64,000 nt of DNA from Pochonia chlamydosporia 170. Lineage: Eukaryota; Ascomycota; Sordariomycetes; Hypocreales; Clavicipitaceae. Of this stretch, positions 45,373-57,047 are shown in pieces. The translations under genes and the position numbers were made by a program. The DNA lies in contig NC_035793.1 in NCBI RefSeq assembly GCF_001653235.2, positions 558,001-622,000 of the forward strand, given 5' to 3'. The notes beneath the pieces are model-generated. The model saw nothing but the letters and a program-made list of their open reading frames with translations, was not told the origin of the DNA and ran no database searches. Position 1 is the stretch's first letter. Every line of letters begins with the position of its first letter.

Positions 45373-46072
45373 ATCCACATCCATCTACCTCATGATCTTT
45401 CTACATGCATTTTTTTTTTCTTATCAACTTCTTTTGTAAAGCGAGTTAGGGATACAAAAGGGATACCAAAAGAGAGCCAGAGGCTCACTGCCGTCTGTTA
45501 TGAATACCAGCAGCAGAAATTTCATGATCATTTTAGGGGGAGAAGATACCTCAGAATTTTGCTAGCGAAGGATGGCATATTTGTATTATTACATCATCAA
45601 TTGCATTTAGAGGCAACAGGATATCGAGGTCGACTTCCTTACGAGAAAGCATTTGTGATTTTAGGAAAGGGGGCAATCAACGGAGTTCTTGTGGGAAACC
45701 TTTAGACGAGTGTTATGGCGAAGCTGATTCACCATACAGAGAGAATCAGAAAACGTTCTTAACGAAAAACGACCTATAGCTCGCAATGTGACTAGCTTGT
45801 GTTGTGATGTAGATTAAATGAATAGAGTTGGTAGATGAAAAGCACTCAGTTGAAAGCTCTCCAAGTGCTCTAGTTCTGCTGTTGGCTACATGCAGATGTT
45901 GTGAATCCCTTTGAAGTGGAAGATGTCAAGTCTGATGCCCCACATCGAAGTCAGCGCCACCCCACCAAGAGTTGCAAGCTCTTGTCACCAGCTCCTTCTC
46001 ATCGTGCACTTAGAAGCCTTCAACTCCCCGACGTCACCAGGCTCTCCTTGGTCCCGTTCATGTAGCTCCAGC
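45373..46072. other. intergenic region
   Basis: 700 bases: kinase 3' UTR with a T-rich run near 45409-45420, then the CLP1 promoter. No gene seen. A frame starting at 45911 reads across the CLP1 start and first intron and is not the real frame. Confidence 0.5.
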
Positions 46073-47668
46073 ATGTCAATTCCAGGCTTGGGCCAGATTC
46101 CCGCGCAGGTAAATCCGCCCACAACAGCTTGGAACATCACAAGCCAAGCTTTTCCCCCAACGCATCAACTAACAAAACTCCTTCCATCTAGGCCGCCATC
46201 TCGACAACCCGCACAATCGCCCTCAAAGCAGCCTGGGAATGGCGCTTCGAAGTACCCCCCGGCCGCACCATCATCCTCAAAGTCGTCTCCGGCACCGCTG
46301 AAAAGGACGGTGTCGAGCTTGCCGTCCGCAATGCCTTCTCCTTCAGCGGAATCAAGTCCAAGATCCTGACTTGGCACGGGTGCGAGCTCGAAGTCGAAGG
46401 ACGGACCGACGACGACTTTGTAGCCGAGTATGCCTCCCCGGCTGCGAATCCGGCAAACGCACACGTCAATCTTCATGCGCGACTGAATGAGATGCGAAAC
46501 ACGGCGGCGCGAGAGCGACGAGAGGGCCCGCGCGTGCTGATTGCTGGGCCGCCGACAACGGGGAAGACGACACTCGCTAGAACGCTGACGAGCTATGCTA
46601 CCAAGCAAGGCTATGAGCCTATTGTTGTGAATGCTGACCCGAAGGAGGGTATGCTGAGTTTGCCGGGGACGCTGAGCGCCAGCGTCTTTGCGACTGTCAT
46701 GGACCCCGAGGCTATCGATGGCTGGGGTAGCACTCCGACTAGTGGACCGAGTAATGTCCCTGTGAAGCTGCCTCTGGTGTATTACTACGGGAGAAATTCA
46801 CCGGAGGATGATCCCGAGTTTTACAGGGAACTGACGAGTAAGATTGCCGGGACGGTGAGCGGGCGCCTCAGTGAGGATGCGGGGGTCAAGAGTTCGGGCG
46901 TGATTGTGGATTCGATGGGAGTGAGTGAGAAGAGTAAAATTAGCGAGGAGTTGCTGGCGCATATTGTCGATGAGTTATCTGGTATGTTGTCGTGGCTTTT
47001 GTGAAGTGGTTGATGTTGGCTAATGCTTGATAGTTAACATAATCGTGGTCCTTGGCTCGAACAGAATGACGGCTGAGCTCTCGAAACGCTTCTCCACGGA
47101 GCGGACCTCCCTTGGTGAACCAATTCACATTATTGGTCTGGACCGGTCAGAGGGCGTGGTAGAGCGGGACGAGGGCTTCTTGGAGCATTCGAGAGAGCAG
47201 GCTATTAAAGAGTATTTCTTTGGGGACGCAAGGAGGGCTTTGAGCCCGCAGATTCAGCAAGTTGATTTTGATGCGCTTGTCATTTACACGACGTCTGATT
47301 GTGAGTCTACATCCTTGGCTGTTTGGGTTACCTATCGACAGTTGGGGGCGAAATCATGCGAAATACGCCAGCAAGGAGGCGATGATATGTGCTAACAAGT
47401 GGTAGACTCAGCGTACGAAAAGGCAACAATCTCGCGAGAGGAACCTTCAGCTGTCATGCAGCATTGGACATTGGCTGTTTTGCATGCCTCGCCAAAAGAT
47501 CCCCCCGAGGTGGCGAGGGCTGCGACAGTAATGGGATTCGTGTATGTTTCTGATGTGGATGAAGAGAGGAGGAAGATTAAGCTGTTGGCACCGGTGGGAG
47601 GTAGACTAGGCGATAGACCGTTGGTCTTGGGAAAGTGGCCAGAGCCGTATATTAACCTTTTGGGATAG
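46073..47668 (+). CDS. CLP1: CLP1, pre-mRNA cleavage and polyadenylation factor IA subunit
   Basis: Four exons (46073-46108, 46192-46981, 47034-47300, 47406-47668) give 451 residues in phase. Exon 1 is only 12 codons. An N-terminal beta domain (WEWRFEVPPGRTIILKVVSG) precedes the P-loop domain with Walker A GPPTTGKTT (131-139), a VNADPKEGMLSLPGTLSA segment typical of CLP1, and a C-terminal beta domain with RIKLLAPVGGRL-type residues (RKIKLLAPVGGRL). CLP1 binds ATP and bridges PCF11 and the cleavage machinery in CF IA in the nucleus; the human form is an RNA 5'-kinase, whereas the yeast form has lost that activity. Whether this one is active cannot be judged from sequence. The gene is co-oriented with the kinase gene upstream. 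Confidence 0.93.
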
Positions 47669-50378
47669 TTGGGTCAACTGGTTGGAGTTGGATCGTGTCA
47701 ATTATAATTAACTGTAGACGAGCTCACGAATAGTGTTGTCAAGTATATAGAAGGTGGGAACATGTTGCAGGGATTACATGGAAATATCCTACATCTGTCG
47801 TGATCCCGCGTAGTAGAAGTGTAACTTGACCTACAGGGGCTGGTGGTGGCATGCTAATCCGTTGTATTGTATCCTCGACTGCCACGAGCTTTGAATGATA
47901 ACAGTGCACGGGGCTGTCGTTTCCCTTTCAGTGCAAGGCGTCCGTATCAATGGGTTTAGTTTCTCTAAAGGCACAATCTACCCTACTCCGATAAAGTAGT
48001 TATTATACGAAGTGACAGAATATACTCGGCGGTGAATAATGGTAACCTCGAACATACGACAACATGTGCGTCCGTGCTGCTCACATGTACTTCACATGTA
48101 GCATTGGGATGGCATGCTTGCCTGCGCCAAGATTTAATTCCAAAAACCTTAAAACCATCGAAGAGGCCCAACGGTGTACAATCACAGTGTATAATGGACT
48201 TCCAGTCAAGAAAGATGCGATGGTACTACATCATTCGTGGCTCGTTTGTCAAAGTACCAGTTGACCTTGTTGGCGTTTCTCGGCATCCACCTTATTGGCT
48301 CCAAAGCCGCAGGACGTGGCGCCTCACGCAATCTATCACGAACAAAGAAGGTGCTAGCAATGCACGATCAATAAATTATTCATAGAAGCATTGGATGATT
48401 CCATGGAAGACACCTTCTCATTATTAGTTGCTTTGCATCTCTGAGCCCGTCGTAGCAGTGGGACCAAGCTGCCGTTGTTGCAAAATGGGACCCAAGGGCG
48501 GGTTATGCTTATATCGTTAGTGCGAACTCTGGGACCTGGTGGGGGTTCGCTGGTCGTTGATGGAGGGGCATTCGATTTGCGGGGTCGAGCCTCAATTCAT
48601 CAGCTTTGACTCCCAGTATCAGCTGCCGGTGCATGGCGACTTCGAGGACAACTCGGTCCATGGCAGCGTTGTTGAATTCCAGGTGGTCATTAGTCGTTGT
48701 TTGTTGCACTGTGGATGTGGAAATGATCACATCATCCAGTGGAGGGAGGAATGTCTCCGGGCGCTGACTGGTAAATACGTAAGGATTACGACGGACTGGA
48801 CGCCACGCGTGCCAAGAGACAATGGGCCATGTATCGAGTCGACGTTGACGAATAGTGGGATTCTAAGCAAAGCGGGGGGCACACGACAAGACAGTTAGTA
48901 CGCCATAGTGTGTTTGGATTAGCTGGAACTCGCAGTGGCTCGTCTTGGATGTCCGCGGATGGCTGGCTACTCAGTTATCAGATATCATGGGACCCTGTAC
49001 GACTCGCTTTTGAGAGAATGCTGATCGTGGCACCGAGTCTTGACGTGGCAGGCGTGTCACAAACGTGTTGAGACTGGATGGTTCTGTCGTTTGCTTGTGG
49101 CAGGAAACCATCTGCCGACTCTTTGATATCCTATACCGTTACATTAGTCTCGAGGGCAATATCCTTCGATAGGGGATACTTCTTGTGCCAAGTATTTTGC
49201 TTCCTCAGAGGTATTCACTTGGCGTATCTAATGCAACGCTTGCGACCGAGGAGGAGATTGTGTCTCCAATCATCGTATGTAGGGATAGATCTGATCAGAG
49301 AGACAAACGATGTCGTCAAGTCAACATGTCTTTGATTGACGAGGTTTGAGGCTCCGCTGGTGCCGTGCAGGAGTTTGATCTACCAGCAGGGGGTGTCGTG
49401 CGACTCTTCAAAGACAACGGTGTTGTGCTCCCTAGAGTGCCGGCTATCCGTGGGTGAAAGATTGCAGTTGTCGCTTTCAACTTCAGTTGCCCTGCCTATC
49501 TCCCAAAGAACCTGTGACGAATTCAATGAGCAGCTCCTCAACAATGCTTGTTCTGTGGAAGACAAACAGAAGTCCATGGGCAAACGCACGGCAGCGATCC
49601 CTGTATACGCTGCAACTCAGCCACGCTCAAGTGGAGGGCCAAGCTGAACGAACCAGCACCACCAAATGAACCAAACCTAATCTCGACGATCTTTATCGCA
49701 ATTGCTATCGCACCAACCAACAAGACGGAGCAAAGCAAACAAAACCAAGAATAACGAACGAACATGGAGTTTGGCTCGAAATCCAACAGCCAACGGTGGG
49801 GCGTGGCACTTCCCTACGAACGGAAGGCGCCTGTTTGATTTGCACTTTCCCCCGCATCTCATCAATCTCATTTGCTCCTTCCCACCAACAGAGGAGCTGC
49901 ACGTACCAGATGTACTCCATCAGAGTCCATCTTCCCCGGTCCCGGCTATCATCGTCATGACAGCCAGCCATGGCCAAGACAAGCAGCCACTCATCACTCC
50001 TGGCACTTTACATTTTGGGCTCTTCGCACTGGAGCTCGTGACCGGGGTGCCATCCCATCAATCAGTCCCCCTGCTCGCAAGTGTCGTGTCTTGGGTTCGC
50101 TTCGTTTTGGGCTTTTTCTTTTCTTTCTTCTTTTCCTTCCATCGCCGCCCAAGGCCATCATCAAACCTGTCCCTATATCTTTGACGCATATCCCCCCTTC
50201 CCAACCCTCCTCGTCGACATCCGTCTTCGAGGTCTACATCCCACTGATTTCCAGTGACTTGATTTCACCCATTGCGACTTTCAGTCTTTGATCCCTTCTG
50301 TTTTCGCTTCCCCCTTCAACCTCCAAGCTTACCATCTGTCTGCTCAGCCTGCTTAGAGCAGCTTGATATACACGTTCG
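47669..50378. other. long intergenic region upstream of the ENA-type ATPase
   Basis: 2.7 kb without a supported gene. Small plus-strand frames at 48032-48385, 48539-48898, 49078-49335 and 49702-50184 have no domains or convincing introns. From about 49850 the plus strand is C/T-rich (many CCTTCC and TTTTC runs), as expected for a long leader of the ATPase gene. Long upstream regions are common for ion-stress-regulated fungal genes, but I could not identify a defined site. Confidence 0.45.
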
Positions 50379-53300
50379 ATGGGAGAACCTCTTGTTATCA
50401 GTACGAATGGTGCAGAACACGCCAACTCCTCTTCGGACTCGTCGGCCCTTGCCAGTCCTGACGACCAGCCTCCTATAGCGGAACCCCCTGACATATCTAC
50501 AACTTGTCAAAGTGAAAAACCAAATTGCTACCATACGCATTCTGCCCAGCACGTCGCTGATCAGCTCGCCACCGACCAAGACCATGGACTAAGCGACGAA
50601 GAGGCGGCCGCCCGGTTAGCCCGGGACGGTCCCAATGCTATTAAAGGAGCCAAAGGTGTCTCTATCGGGGAGATCTTTTTGCGGCAAGTCGCTAATTCTC
50701 TCACCGCTGTCCTCATTGCTGTCGCTGCAATATCCTATTCTATTGGCGATTATGTCGAGGGCAGCGTCGTCGTTGCTGTAATTGTGCTCAATATTGTGGT
50801 TGGGTAAGAATGACTTTTTTGGTCTCTCTGGTCTCCGTTTGGACAGGGGCACGGGTAGATTTGAAATCGGCTTTTGTGTTTCTGCTAACACCCGTGTAGG
50901 TTAATCCAAGACTACCGTGCAGAGCAGACTATTCAATCTTTGTACGCGCTGTCTACACCCAAATGCAAAGTCATTCGAGATGGCCACAGTGATACTGTTA
51001 AAGCCGAAACACTCGTCAAAGGCGACCTGGTATCTCTTGCAACTGGCGATGTAGTACCCGCAGACTTACGCCTGGTCCAGGGCATCAACCTGTCCACTGA
51101 CGAGGCACACCTGACCGGCGAGTCTGTTACCATCAGCAAGAAACCTGACGCTGTGTTCACGGATCCTGATATGCCGGTTGGTGATCGTATCAATCTGGCA
51201 TTCAGCGGCAGCTCTGTCACACGTGGTCGCGCTACCGGTATTGTCATTTCAACGGGAATGAACACAGAGGTTGGCCAGATTGCCGAGCTTCTGCGCAAGA
51301 AAAAGAAGGAGGCGAAAGGTGGTAATTCTGTGACCAAGGCTCTCTACTCGTTCTACCAAACTTGTCGTAGTATCTTAGGCCTCGAAGGAACTCCTCTGCA
51401 AGTGACTCTTAGCAAGTTTGCCCTGCTTCTGTTTGGTCTAGCCATCCTTCTTGCCGTCATTGTCTTCTCGGTCAATCTTTGGCACATTGACGACGATGTT
51501 CTTCTCTATGGCATCTGCGTTGGTGTTGCTGTTATTCCCGAATCTCTTCTCGCTGTGCTGACAGTGACAATGGCGGTTGCAACAAAAGCAATGGTCAAAG
51601 GTCACGTCATTGTGCGTCAAATGCCGTCCCTTGAAGCAGTAGGCGGAGTGACCAACATCTGCTCTGACAAGACTGGAACCCTTACCCAAGGCCGCATGAT
51701 CACTCGCAAGGTTTGGCTACGCGACGGTCTCACAGGCATCGTGGATGGCACATCAGACCCTTACGACCCAAGCAGCGGAACCGTATCTTGGTCAGGTTCC
51801 CTTGTCGGAACATGCATCAACTCGTTTCTCAACACTCTAGTTCTCTGCAATAATGCCACAGTTTCAGATGGTAAAAAGGAGCCAGAAACCGACTCTAGCA
51901 GTGTCACGACAGCTTTTGAGCCAGCAGACTGGAAAGCTATGGGCGAGCCCACTGAAATTGCGCTCAAAGTGTTTGCCATGAGGTTTGGAAAGACGACTGG
52001 AAGCGACCTTTTGACTGCAGAGCATCCGTTTGACTCATCTTGCAAGCTCATGAGTGTTGTTTACGGCAACGGCCTCGAGAGGCAACGCCACGTTTACACC
52101 AAAGGCGCCTTCGAAGTTCTCTTACCGCTTTTGGCCGAGGACGATGAAATGAAAAGGACCATCCGTGCAAAAGCCGAAGAGCTGGCAGGCGAGGGCCTGC
52201 GTGTCCTGTGTATTGCAGACAAGCTCATGGAAGGGGAGCTCGGAGACTTTCAGGATCGGTCCAAGGTCGAATGCAACCTACGCTTCCTAGGACTCGCGGG
52301 CCTTTATGATCCGCCCAGAGCCGAGACTGCGGGAGCTGTGAAGAAGTGTCGAGAAGCTGGAGTCACTGTTCATATGGTCACAGGAGACCATATCAAGACT
52401 GCCACGGCCATTGCCTACGAGGTCGGCATTCTGTCCAAAGACGCTTCGCTAGCAACAACTACAGTCATGTCTGCCGCAGAATTCGGCAACATGACTAATG
52501 ACCAAATTGACGCACTGGAGTCTCTGCCTTTGGTTATTGCTAGGTGCAGCCCTCTCACCAAGGTTAGAGTTATACAAGCCCTTCACCGTCGAAAAGCCTT
52601 TTGCATCATGACTGGTGATGGTGTCAATGACTCGCCAGCTTTAAAGCAGGCAGATGTTGGCATTGCGATGGGTGACCGTGGAAGTGACGTTGCCAAAGAG
52701 GCATCTGATATGGTTCTCACGGATGATAACTTTGCTTCTATTGTCACTGGTATCAAGGAAGGCAGAAGATTGTCTGACAATATCCAAAAGGTATTCGCTA
52801 ATTACAAACACATACCGAAGCAGTTGCTAACATCAACTTCTAGTTCTTGCTGCATTTGCTTACTTCAAACCTGGCCCAAGTTATTTTGCTCCTCATTGGA
52901 CTGGCTTTTGAAGATGATGAGGGTGTCCCTGTATTTCCTTTATCACCCCTGGAGATTCTGTGGGCAAATCTTGTAACGTCCTCCCCCTTGGCTCTTGGTC
53001 TGGGTCTCGAAGAAGCTCAGCCGGATATTCTCCAGCGGCCGCCTAGAAGTCTTCGGTCCGGGGTATTCACGCTCGATCTTGTTCGTGACCAGCTCATGTA
53101 CGGTACTTTTATGGGCTCCTTGTGTCTGGCTGCATTTATGTTGGTAGCCTACGCGGCTTCTGGCAAGGGATTTCATGACTTGGCCCATGGCTGCAATGAC
53201 GGGACCGCTGAAGTGTGTCTCCCCATTTTTCGCGCCAGAGCAGCTACCTTTGCCACTTTGAGTTTCTTGCTTCTTGTCACGGCATGGGAGGTGAAGCATT

Positions 53301-53602
53301 TTCATCGCAGTTTGTTCAACATGGACCAGCGATGGTCTGGTCCGTACTCAGTGTTCAAAACCGTTTATCACAATACTTTTTTGTTTTGGTCGGTGGTGGC
53401 TGGGTTTCTTGCTACCTTTCCGGTTATCTACATTCCTTCCCTCAACACCAGGGTCTTCAAGCATACTGGCCTCACATGGGAATGGGGCGTGGTGGCGGGA
53501 TGTGTCGCGGCGTATATTGTGCTCGTGGAATCATGGAAGGCTATCAAACGGCGGTTTAACCTCGGGATTGACAAGCATCCGGGACTGCAGGGAGTGGTTT
53601 AG
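50379..53602 (+). CDS. ENA-type (P-type IID) Na+/K+-exporting ATPase
   Basis: Three exons (50379-50803, 50900-52790, 52844-53602) give 1,024 residues. P-type landmarks are the actuator TGES (near 214-217), the phosphorylated Asp398 in CSDKTGTLTQG, TGDGVNDSPALKQADVGIAMG, and about ten membrane helices with VAVIPESLLAVLTVTMAVATKAM in TM4, where PES differs from the PEGL of SERCA-type pumps and fits IID ENA ATPases. The N-terminal ESEKPNCYHTHSA-type segment before HGLSDEEAAARLARDGPNAIKG fits the family's cation-ATPase N domain. ENA pumps expel sodium, or potassium at high pH, at the plasma membrane. Splice junctions IVVG-LIQDYRAEQ and NIQK-FLLHLLTSNLAQ match conserved family sequence. The nearby PMP3-family gene also belongs to a family linked to cation tolerance, which is only suggestive. 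Confidence 0.93.
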
Positions 53603-56600
53603 TGTTGGATGTTGAGTGGGAGATGTATGGTGTGGGCTGCTGCTGTCGGGGTCGGGGGACAGGTTTTAGGATATCGATATGCGAATGTTCACCGTACAGC
53701 TTATGTAGTATCCTCAATGTCAATTATTTCCTGTCCATGATGTCCTGTGCAGCGCTGGATGCTTTATGAGAGGCTGAGGTGAGGCAGCCTCTTGGTATCG
53801 AGGTCAGGTGCTCTGTATTTTTGATATTGCTGGTTCCTGTTTCGTCGCCCCGACCTCAATATCTTCAGTTCGAGGTATCATCTTCATCAACATTGTCAGT
53901 CGTACTTGATGACCTTGGCAGCGGCCCCAACAGTTGTTCCTATCATGAGATTGTCTCGTAGAGGATGGACAACGACGGCTTCTGGTTCCAGACGTCATCC
54001 ATCGTCTCCTTTGTATGCTTGATTACCGCTTAAAGCCGTGCTAATAAAGCACACAGCCGAACGCTGGCCTCTAGTATTCGCTCAACGGGGCTATTATCTA
54101 GGGCAAAGCTTGCATCGAGCTGGAGCTGGAGTTTGGCACGTTGGCGATTATGGGTATTGAGGGAGCCTCGGAATCGACCGTCGTGATGTTGAGCATGGTG
54201 TTGTGGTACATCGTCGTCCAAGGTGTAACATGGAGCCTTTAGGAAGAAGGAAAAACTGAACTGCTATCGATTAAAGGTGGTGTTTCTACCTGCAACAAAG
54301 GAAGGCACTGGGATGGATTACTTGTCCCCTCTCCAGGTCCCACGATTTTGCACTCGACCGTGCCTGCCTCCAAGAGCAGAATTTGTCAACAGTACAACAA
54401 GAGATGATTTATTTCAGCTTAAGCATAGTATTATTATTCCTCTATTCTTCTAAATGCAAATACTTTCGTTACATCGCTCGTCGGTCAATCCCGTCCTTCA
54501 TCGAGTTGCTGGCAGCCATTCTGAACAACCCTGATGGCCACCTCCTCTTTTTGTCAACCTTGATGGCCTCGCATCGCCAACAGCGCCGTTTTCAGGTCGC
54601 ATTTGCAAAAGACTCGCACACATGGATTCTCTGGGTGTCTGGGATTGAATATGCACGGCATATTGTCTGGAACAGATGATATAAGGACGCTGTTACCCCC
54701 TAGGGGAAAGGGGTTGGTTTTTGTTTCTCTCTTTGCTTCACCACACGACTTGGCTGAACAGATTTGGCCGGGATCTGTGAAGAATTTTGACGACCTCTCT
54801 TGTTTGGTTTGGCCTTTGCCACAGGCAACGACTCAATCTGTGGACGGGATATGCCACAGCTGTCTTGATATTAAGTACACACGGACGACGCCCTCTCGAT
54901 TCAGAGAAACTTGTCTTGTTTGTCGTCATCCTCTTTTCGCGTCTGCCTTCATCGGCTGGACTTACTCCTCGTGGATAGATCGTCTTCGGTCTCGTACAGG
55001 CGTTGTCTGTGTGCTGACAGGCGAAACGGTTGAGTCTTACTCATACTTCTCCTCTTTCGTTCTCCTGCACGTTGTCTCTCTCCTCAAGGCGAGGCTAACA
55101 GCAAAGCCATTTCAGGCTATTCCTCATTCATCGTCGCTTCTAGCGGCAAAATTCAATATCATTTTGCCCCTAGCCCCCATCACGCTCCTCAATTTGCTCC
55201 GTGCTTCTGATAACCCCCCTCGTTCCAATTGCAGTATCACCGTAGTCTTGCGGGCGGTAAACACTCCGGTCCTTGGCTTTTTGTGCGCCCCCAGATCAAG
55301 GGATATTCAATATTCATCTCTTGGTGTTGAATGGGGTTGCAAAGAGTTGTTCTTTTTAGTCACAGCTCTTCAGCTGTTGGGGGCGGAATTTGAGTAGCTT
55401 GGCTCAAGGTGACCAATGCTACTACGTTCCGTGAGCCTCTTCCCATGCGCTTCTACTCGGCATTTCAAGTGACTTGTTTGTTTTTGACATACGTCTTCTT
55501 CTCTATTAGATACAGGAATTATCCTATACCAGTTATGGGCCTTTACATGTGCTGGCATTGATGATGATGACGGCGCATGCGATGTTCTCTTGGTGGATAA
55601 TGAAGTACATTTTGCCACACCTGTCTACGTCCTGCCTCTTGGACTGTGGAATAACAGTTTCATGCTCTAGACATCAAGCGAGTTTCCTATGATACGATTT
55701 ATATCGCCGCTAGCTGAGACTGGTTATTCAACAGTTTTGAAAAGCCACCGCGTTTGATTTGGCGCTCATGGCTACCAACTATCACGTTCTTAGTCCTTGA
55801 CCAATACCGTCATGTTGACTCGTCAACTTCTTGGAAATCAAGCCAAGACAAAGCAATCACTTGATAGCCCCCATCCTTCACGGATACCACGCCGTCGGAA
55901 CAGCATTACATCACAAGATCTGCATCATATCTAAGAGAGGCTAGTGCTAGGGCCCTGCATTAACCTAGCGGGTATTCCGGTATTCCCTCAAGGGCACCAA
56001 GCCTCATGCGGCTTTCGTCGGATCTATCTGCCTGTTCTAGAGAAAAACGAGACCGGGCATATCATATTGCCATCCGCGTGATTCTCCCAATGGCTACGTG
56101 GCTGCCTTAAATCCAGGTCGATGAGGCATAATTCTTTCCCCTGCTGTTCTTTTTCTTTAGGTAAGTATTGCCAGTAGTAGTTACACGAATATAACCCATC
56201 ATGTCTATGCTATGATACCCCAGCAAGAAGCATCAAATCATCATGGCAAGAGAGCAGTCTCCGTTCATGGAAGCAACCCATATACCATCCACATTAGGCA
56301 ACCGATCTGGTAAACAGGAACTACTGCACCAACCAATCATCCCCCATCTTGGCCCTACATGATGCCGAACATCTCATGATAAGCGGGGAAGCAACACAGC
56401 TCCCCTCTTGTCCGGGTCTAGCTTCCATCAACGCCTCCGGACGTGTCCCGTAGGAATGGTAGCAATGTGATTGAATGGAAAATGAAACGTGGCTGCGTCC
56501 CTGGAAATGGTGCTGCGTTGGTCACGCCCGCACGCTGCAGCTGAGCATCATCGGACTCCATCGATGGCCCGACTTTGCTTCACTCTCATGTGTTGAGAGG

Positions 56601-56827
56601 GGTTGCGCAGCCCAATGCTGCGTCATCAAAGGGAATATGTTGATAGCCTGCGTGCTGCGTGCGTGAAGGCTGCAAAAAAAAAAAGTATAAGAAGGCGGCT
56701 CGAGAACGAGATATTGCTCCTTTTCACTCTCCCTTCTCCAACAACACTGATATCAAAGACTTCAACATCAACTACTACAACTGCTCAAAACTTTTTTCTG
56801 AAACTTTGTTTCTGACAAACATTCAAG
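53603..56827. other. long intergenic region with an orphan open frame
   Basis: 3.2 kb between the ATPase and the metallothionein gene. A 264-codon plus-strand frame (54603-55397) is the longest here; it is Ser/Leu/Cys-rich, lies in C/T-rich DNA and has no recognisable domain, so I do not call it a gene. The final 150 bases are the metallothionein promoter, with an A-tract and TATAA. Confidence 0.45.
56674..56690 (+). promoter_or_regulatory. A-tract plus TATAA, core promoter of the metallothionein gene
   Basis: An 11-base A run (56674-56684) is followed by TATAA (56686-56690), 138 bases before the metallothionein ATG, with a C/T-rich leader between. A homopolymeric dA element next to a metal-response element is known to speed auto-activation of the Candida glabrata AMT1 gene. 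No clear copper-fist GCTG site could be matched here, so the analogy is loose. Confidence 0.5.
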
Positions 56828-57047
56828 ATGGCTCCCTGGTATGTCCCACTATCTAAGTGGCCAGTCCACTTCCCCTCAGTTTCCCCGTCTGTAAATGTTC
56901 AAGTACTAACATGAATAGCAACTGCTCTTCCTGCTCTTGCTCCGGCTCCTGCGACGGCTGCTCCTGCTCCAGCTGCGGCGTAAGTCTACTATCTACATCT
57001 ACAAAATCTACGCAAGTACAAAGAGTAACATGACGATCCAGCACTAA
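56828..57047 (+). CDS. tiny Cys-rich metallothionein (25 residues)
   Basis: Three exons: 56828-56838 (11 nt), 56919-56979 and 57042-57047 (last residue plus stop). The first intron has a perfect gtatgt donor and tactaac branch point; the second has gtaagt. The product has 25 residues, of which eight are Cys (4, 6, 9, 11, 15, 18, 20, 23), arranged as C-x-C, C-x-C and C-x2-C with Ser/Gly between, and no aromatic residues. Length and pattern match the Neurospora copper metallothionein, which has 26 residues and seven Cys. Such peptides bind Cu(I) or Zn(II) through thiolate clusters in the cytosol and are often copper-induced. If the second intron is retained the tail would extend by about 18 residues. 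It is below normal gene-finding length limits and could be missed by automatic annotation. Confidence 0.85.
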
